64,000 nucleotides of DNA from Aeromonas lusitana. Its GTDB lineage: Bacteria; Pseudomonadota; Gammaproteobacteria; Enterobacterales; Aeromonadaceae. The position numbers and the translations under genes were made by a program. The DNA lies in assembly GCF_002812985.1 (NCBI RefSeq), contig NZ_PGCP01000019.1, forward strand, positions 37,520 to 101,519. The letters run 5' to 3'. Positions 62,370-64,000 of the stretch are shown piece after piece (position 1 is the first letter of the stretch; the number at the start of each line of letters is the position of its first letter). Under the pieces are notes generated by a model, which worked only from the letters and a program-made list of their open reading frames with translations, was not told the DNA's origin and ran no database searches.

Positions 62370-63746
62370 TTGGAACTCTTATTCGTCTTGTTCGTGCTGA
62401 TGGCCGTGGTCTACGGCATCGTCAAGGACTATAACCCCCAGGCCGTGCTGGCGCTGGCGGGGATGAGCCTGTTCACCCTGGCCTACTGGCTCGGGCTGCA
62501 CCCCATACTGCCCGCCGACAAGAGCACGGGGTTTGCCCTGTTCGACCTGTTCGAGGTGTTCAAGGGGATCTTCTCCTACCGGGCGGCCGGGCTTGGCCTC
62601 ACCATCATGGCGGTGGCGGGCTTTGCCACCTACATGTCCCATATCGGCGCCTCCCAGGCCCTGGTGCGGGTGGCGGTCAAACCGGTGGCGGGGATCCAGT
62701 CCAGCTACCTGATGCTGGCCATCTGCTACCTGGTTGCGGTGTTCGTCTCCCTGTTCGTCACCTCAGCCACTGGCCTCGGCCTGTTGCTGATGGTCACCAT
62801 GTACCCTGTGATGCGCAACCTCGGCATCAGCCCGGCCTCCGCCTGTGGCGTCATCGCCACCTCCCAGGCGTTCGAGATTGGCCCGACCCAGACCAACGCC
62901 ATCTTCTCCGCCGGCCAGTCCGGCATGGATCCGACCAGCTACTTCGTGGATTACCAGATCTGGCTGGTGGCCCCCATGCTGCTGGTGACCATGGTGCTGC
63001 ACTTCTTCTGGCAGCGGCACTGTGATCGCAAGGATGGCTGGGATCCGGCCCAGCACAGAGGCGATCACGCCGAGCTCGACGAGCAGGGCACCGACGAGGT
63101 GAAGGCGCCGACCTGGTATGCCCTGCTGCCCATCATCCCCTTCGTGCTGATGATGACCTTCTCCAAGCTCCTGGTGGCAGACATCAAGATGAGCGTGGAG
63201 GTGGCCATGTTGCTGTCGGTGTTTATCGGCATGCTGTGTGAGCTGTTGCGTAGCCGTTCGGTGCGCACCTCCTTCGCGGGGCTCTCGAGCTTCCTCGACG
63301 GCATGGGCAAGGTGTTCGGCCCTGTGGTGGCGCTCATCGTCTGCGCCGAGCTGTTTGCAGAGTCCCTCAAGGCCATCGGCGCCATCGATACCCTGCTCCA
63401 TTCCGCCAGCAACGCCGGCATCGGCAGCGGCCTGATGACCCTGGTGATGGTGGGCCTCATCATGGTGGCCGCGGTCATCATGGGCTCTGGCAACGCCGCC
63501 TTCCTGAGCTTCTCTACCCTGGCTCCCGCGGTGGCGGCCAAGTTCGGGGTGCCGGCGGTGACCATGTTGCTGCCCATGCAACTCGCCTCCAGTATCGGGC
63601 GCAGCATCTCCCCCATCGCGGCCGTGCTGATCGCCTGCGCCGGCATCGCCAAGGTCTCTCCCTTCGTGGTGGTGAAGCGCACCAGCGTGCCCATGGCGGG
63701 TGCCCTGCTGACCGCGCTGGCACTCAACTATCTGCTGTTTATGTAA
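62370..63746 (+). CDS. dcuC: Anaerobic C4-dicarboxylate transporter DcuC
   Basis: The 458-residue transporter has about 12 membrane segments (LLFVLFVLMAVVYGIVKDYN PQAVLALAG, GLGLTIMAVAGFATYMSHIG ASQAL, GSGNAAFLSFSTLAPAVAAK FG, SSIGRSISPIAAVLIACAG). It exchanges succinate and other C4 acids during fumarate respiration. The start is TTG with AGGAG eight bases before. Promoter carries a perfect FNR box. Confidence 0.94.
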   Translation: MELLFVLFVLMAVVYGIVKDYNPQAVLALAGMSLFTLAYWLGLHPILPADKSTGFALFDLFEVFKGIFSYRAAGLGLTIMAVAGFATYMSHIGASQALVRVAVKPVAGIQSSYLMLAICYLVAVFVSLFVTSATGLGLLLMVTMYPVMRNLGISPASACGVIATSQAFEIGPTQTNAIFSAGQSGMDPTSYFVDYQIWLVAPMLLVTMVLHFFWQRHCDRKDGWDPAQHRGDHAELDEQGTDEVKAPTWYALLPIIPFVLMMTFSKLLVADIKMSVEVAMLLSVFIGMLCELLRSRSVRTSFAGLSSFLDGMGKVFGPVVALIVCAELFAESLKAIGAIDTLLHSASNAGIGSGLMTLVMVGLIMVAAVIMGSGNAAFLSFSTLAPAVAAKFGVPAVTMLLPMQLASSIGRSISPIAAVLIACAGIAKVSPFVVVKRTSVPMAGALLTALALNYLLFM

Positions 63747-63753
63747 TCAGCTG

Positions 63754-63775
63754 GCGGACGGCCCTGGCCGTCCGC
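63754..63775 (+). terminator. Terminator after dcuC
   Basis: GCGGACGGCC and its complement flank ct, followed by TCTTTTC, eight bases after the stop. Confidence 0.8.
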
Positions 63776-63824
63776 TCTTTTCACTCGGCTATTGAATGGC
63801 GGGTTCCGCCTTGCCATGGAGACG

Positions 63825-64000
63825 ATGATGACAAACTCACGCAACGATTTTTCCCTGGACGACTATCTGGCGAACCTGGCGCCGCTGATCAACCTCGATT
63901 GCGGCACCCGCACCCCGGCCGGGGTGGCCAAGGTGGCCGATATCATGACCGAGAAGTATCAGGCCATCGGCTGGCAGGTGGTGCGCCATCAGTTCGCCGA
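63825..64000 (+). CDS. M20 family peptidase, N-terminal part (3' end outside window)
   Basis: The first 58 codons (MMTNSRNDFSLDDYLANLAP LINLDCGTRTPAGVAKVADI) fit the start of M20/carboxypeptidase G2-like peptidases; metal motifs lie beyond the window. ATG codons at 63816, 63825 and 63828 are in frame; 63825 has GGAG upstream. It follows the dcuC terminator by 50 bases. Confidence 0.7.
   Translation, partial: MMTNSRNDFSLDDYLANLAPLINLDCGTRTPAGVAKVADIMTEKYQAIGWQVVRHQFA

Overview
The window is a 64 kb stretch of a gamma-proteobacterial chromosome, most likely an Aeromonas. The evidence is the chemotaxis/flagellar cluster with a second Na+-type stator pair, the ccm operon order, the tmRNA tag AANDENYALAA with smpB/ratA/rnfH beside it, and overall high GC with short, overlapping operons. 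Species cannot be fixed from the sequence alone.

Layout. (1) 1-6158: tail of a polar chemotaxis operon, cheA(partial)-cheB-pomA2-pomB2-parC-parP-cheW-DUF2802; ParC and ParP place the signalling arrays at the pole and PomA2/PomB2 form a stator. (2) 6322-13570: cytochrome c maturation genes ccmABCDEFGHI. ccmC follows a 164-base gap with an FNR-like box, and a 29-codon reading frame bridges ccmE and ccmF. (3) 13650-21323: mlaA, sodB, grxD, an RNA m5C methyltransferase, a GlyGly-CTERM metalloprotease with a coupled lipoprotein, pdxH and a CysB-type regulator. (4) 21536-28781: an M20 hydrolase with a two-part DUF3100 membrane system, three GNAT proteins, a globin-coupled diguanylate cyclase and an SRPBCC protein. 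(5) About 28.9-45.3 kb: a roughly 16.4 kb integrated element against the 3' end of ssrA. (6) 45341-64000: ssrA, smpB, ratA-rnfH, bamE, udp, an RluA-family synthase, a nucleoside hydrolase, a GH84 enzyme, a CvrA-type antiporter, M15 peptidase-dapE-spxA-like, dcuC with a perfect FNR box, and the start of another M20 peptidase.

The element looks like a P4-type satellite. It has a P4-family integrase, AlpA, a BRO-N antirepressor, an Ash-family frame, and in the same transcript two copies of a 13-base sequence plus one near-complementary copy in the order seqA-seqB-seqC, as in P4 antisense-RNA immunity. Its replication module differs from P4: a DUF927 ATPase sits beside 13 copies of a GGTTACCTC-type iteron. 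Its cargo is a complete type I restriction system (hsdR-hsdM-hsdS) and a few small exported proteins. No capsid-size, decoration or packaging genes were recognised.

A second pattern crosses the window. At three chromosomal loci (M20 hydrolase, RluA-family synthase, M15 peptidase) a diverged, in-frame copy of the gene's last 15-35 codons lies directly behind the intact gene. I call these tail echoes. In the best case the differences are nearly all at third codon positions, so the echo looks like the true end of a replaced allele. A related remnant of the DUF927 tail lies inside the element.
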